Shown piece after piece: positions 3,833 to 5,415 of a DNA stretch of 5,415 nucleotides. This DNA comes from Alphaproteobacteria bacterium (GTDB taxonomy: Bacteria; Pseudomonadota; Alphaproteobacteria; Rhizobiales; Rhizobiaceae). The notes beneath the pieces are model-generated. The model was not told the origin of the DNA, made no database searches, and saw only the letters and a program-made list of their open reading frames with translations. Position 1 is the stretch's first letter. Each line of letters begins with the position of its first letter. The position numbers and the translations under genes are program-made. The stretch covers positions 1 through 5,415 of the forward strand of contig JAUIBM010000246.1 in assembly GCA_030428345.1 (NCBI GenBank). Reading direction: 5' to 3'.

Positions 3833-5091
3833 CCGATTCCATTCGCGATTTCATCGGCGAGGCGGATGCGGCGTCCCTGGCCGGGGCATGGGCCGCGGCA
3901 GGCTTTGCGCCCTTGCGCCGCGCCGCCGGCGAACTGGTCGGCCCGTGCCCCGCTTGCGGCGGCGAGGACCGGTTTTCCATCGCAGAGGGCAAGCGCGCCT
4001 GGAATTGCCGCGGCGCGGGCGGCGGGCATTCGCCGGTCGGCATGATCGCGCATTGCCTCGGCTATGACGCCAGCCGGCGCGAGGATCTGTTGCGCGCCGC
4101 CGAGATCGTGCTGGGCAGGGATCGACCTGGAGCGGCCGAAACCGAAGCCGAGCGCCTGGCCCGTGAGCAGGCCGCCGCCGTGCGCCGCCGCAAGGCCGAA
4201 GCCGCTGCCCGCGCACGGGCAAGCGAGGCGGACGCCTTTCGCGAGCGCGAACGGGCCAAGGCGCGCGGCATATGGCAGCGGGCGTGCCCGATCGACGGCG
4301 CCGACCCGGCCAGCGCCTATCTGGAGGCGCGCCTCGGCATCTTTCCGTTGGCGGCGGCATGGCATCTGCGCTTCGATCCGGAAATCACCTATTGGCACGG
4401 CACGGATGAATTCGGCCGGCCGCTGGCATTGCATGCCGGCCCGGCAATGATCGCCGCCATCCTTTGCGACCCGATGCGCGACGCCGATGGCGATAATGTC
4501 ATCGGATGCCACATCACCTGGATCGATCTCGATCGTCCGCCGAAATGCCGGCCGCTCCTGCATGCGCGATCCGGGGCCGGAGGCGGCGATGGCGATGCGC
4601 TCGCGACCAAGAAGATGCGCGGGACCAAGAAGGGTGGGATCATTCCCGTCCTGGGCGATCCGGCCCGTGATCTGTGGATCGGCGGGGAGGGAATCGAAAA
4701 CGGCATTGCGGCCTGGCTGTTGACCGGCAAGCCGGATGCCTTTGTCTTTGCGGCCGGCGATCTGGGCAATCTGGCCGGCCCTGCCGCAGCCCACGGCCGG
4801 GTCAAGAATCCCGAAACCGGGAAATGGATCCCGAGCCCATGGCCGCGCGAAGACCATGGGCCGCGCGAAGATCATGGGCCGCGCGAAGGCCAGGGGCCGG
4901 GCGATGCCATGCCGGTGGCGGATGGCGTGCGAGAAATCGTGCTGCTGGGCGATGCGGACAGCGATCCTGCGGCCACCGCCGCGCAAATGCTGCGCGCGCA
5001 AAGGCGGATCGAGCGGCCCGGCCGCGTGGTGCAGCTTTCCTGGCCGGCGCTCGGCATGGATTGGGCGCAGATGGCGGGAAGGTCGGAATAA
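3829..5091 (+). CDS. Phage P4-type DNA primase: CHC2-like zinc finger plus TOPRIM domain
   Basis: The 420-aa product has the layout of phage/plasmid primases. An N-terminal zinc-binding module (CPACGGEDRFSI, then WNCRGAGGGHSPVGMI) has likely ligands Cys40, Cys43, Cys60 and His67. A charged Ala/Arg/Glu-rich helix spans about residues 100-146. A middle domain typical of this family lies at about 150-270, with YLEARLG and ITWIDLDRPPKCRP. A TOPRIM domain follows, with the glutamate motif LWIGGEGIENGIAAWLL (Glu287, Glu290) and the acidic motif VLLGDADSDPAA (Asp375, Asp377) that bind the catalytic metal. Such enzymes make RNA primers for element replication. Within the TOPRIM region an 18-base unit repeated three times (4841-4894) adds PREDHG copies. 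ATG3829 has GAGGG at 3815-3819, inside the 3' arm of palindrome I, so initiation could be controlled by that hairpin. The stop TAA abuts the next ATG. Confidence 0.85.
   Translation: MTDSIRDFIGEADAASLAGAWAAAGFAPLRRAAGELVGPCPACGGEDRFSIAEGKRAWNCRGAGGGHSPVGMIAHCLGYDASRREDLLRAAEIVLGRDRPGAAETEAERLAREQAAAVRRRKAEAAARARASEADAFRERERAKARGIWQRACPIDGADPASAYLEARLGIFPLAAAWHLRFDPEITYWHGTDEFGRPLALHAGPAMIAAILCDPMRDADGDNVIGCHITWIDLDRPPKCRPLLHARSGAGGGDGDALATKKMRGTKKGGIIPVLGDPARDLWIGGEGIENGIAAWLLTGKPDAFVFAAGDLGNLAGPAAAHGRVKNPETGKWIPSPWPREDHGPREDHGPREGQGPGDAMPVADGVREIVLLGDADSDPAATAAQMLRAQRRIERPGRVVQLSWPALGMDWAQMAGRSE
4841..4894 (+). repeat. 18-bp minisatellite, three units, in the primase gene
   Basis: Units at 4841-4858, 4859-4876 and 4877-4894 (GGCCGCGCGAAGACCATG and variants) encode PREDHG-like repeats. 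They form a probable surface loop between KNPETGKWIPSP and the TOPRIM acidic motif GDAD. Confidence 0.8.
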
Positions 5092-5415
5092 ATGGGCAAG
5101 CCCCCCAAGACAAGCGGCGCTGCCGCAATCGCTGCCATGCTTGCGGCCTCCGGACACCCGGCGCATGCCGCAAACGACCATGTAGCCAATGACCATGCCG
5201 CAATGCCGGCCGGCGAACCGGACCCGGAGAATGATGGCGGTGAGGCGCAAGCATGGCATGGCTTCGACGCCGACCGGGACGGGCCGCATGAGGCCGATCC
5301 TGGCGAGCCCGGAACCAGGCCGGATGGCGATGAAGCGATCGATCCGGACGATGTGGCGTTTTGCGCCGGGCTCGACCATTCCGATACCGACAATGCCCGC
5401 CGCCTGCGCCGCCAT
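5092..5415 (+). CDS. Partial protein, possible phage primase/helicase N-terminus (3' end outside window)
   Basis: The frame is open from ATG5092 to the window edge (108 codons). The ATG follows the primase TAA with no gap, and GGGAAGG at 5076-5082 is a plausible ribosome site. The first 80 or so residues are acidic and low in complexity (AAIAAMLAASGHPAHAAND, many Asp, Glu, Gly and Pro), probably a disordered lead-in. The last visible residues, VAFCAGLDHSDTDNARRLRRH, resemble the segment 'LDQSDTDNGKRLVAHFG' that begins the catalytic part of P4/D5-type phage primase-helicases, as I recall that family. Position directly after a TOPRIM primase fits a replicative helicase partner, but the ATPase motifs would lie outside the window. 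Confidence 0.5.
   Translation, partial: MGKPPKTSGAAAIAAMLAASGHPAHAANDHVANDHAAMPAGEPDPENDGGEAQAWHGFDADRDGPHEADPGEPGTRPDGDEAIDPDDVAFCAGLDHSDTDNARRLRRH

Noticed and set aside
3430..5415. Very long open frame on the minus strand (661 codons), and another at 496-1674
   Set aside because: Both lie opposite genes with clear motifs (TOPRIM/zinc finger, methyltransferase, HNH). Long antisense frames are expected in GC-rich coding DNA, and the translations show no recognisable domains.
1..5415. GATC appears frequent across the window and might relate to the methyltransferase target
   Set aside because: I did not count it against an expectation for this base composition, and nothing in the methyltransferase sequence visible to me fixes its target.

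Overview
The window is GC-rich DNA packed with genes that all read left to right. Codon choice and gene content suggest an alphaproteobacterium, perhaps Hyphomicrobiales, but this is a judgement from style rather than a match. The content looks like the early/replication module of a prophage or related mobile element: the tail of a winged-helix DNA-binding protein, an HNH nuclease, several small unrecognised proteins, a beta-class DNA methyltransferase, a zinc-finger/TOPRIM primase of the P4 type, and the start of what may be the partner helicase. No tRNA, rRNA, CRISPR array, transposase or integrase is visible.

Layout: 3-287 partial winged-helix protein; 239-766 HNH endonuclease; 763-1182 unknown 139-aa protein; 1179-1559 unknown 126-aa protein whose C-terminal half is encoded by repeats; 1556-3201 DNA methyltransferase, broken by a one-base deletion near codon 27 and carrying an 11-G tract near its 3' end; 3198-3713 unknown 171-aa protein; 3710-3832 a 40-aa small ORF; 3829-5091 primase; 5092-5415 partial downstream gene. 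Six successive junctions from the HNH gene to the primase are four-base ATGA overlaps, and the primase stop directly abuts the next ATG. The block is therefore very likely one translationally coupled transcript. There is no gene-free stretch over 300 bases and no convincing promoter or terminator.

The most unusual content is a family of about eight imperfect palindromes of 35-47 bases scattered through this operon. They share a core (5' half ...ATCGCA, 3' half GCGCAAGAT...), come in three centre types, and have outer arms that differ between copies while staying complementary within a copy. Two lie inside the methyltransferase gene as an in-frame tandem insertion. Others form the 3' ends of the HNH, 126-aa and 40-aa genes, just before the ATGA junction, so that the 3' arm supplies the Shine-Dalgarno sequence of the next gene and could hide it in a hairpin. 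These elements seem to have spread into coding DNA, been duplicated in place, and become part of both proteins and translation-initiation regions. This resembles the behaviour of Rickettsia palindromic elements, but I do not recognise the family itself.
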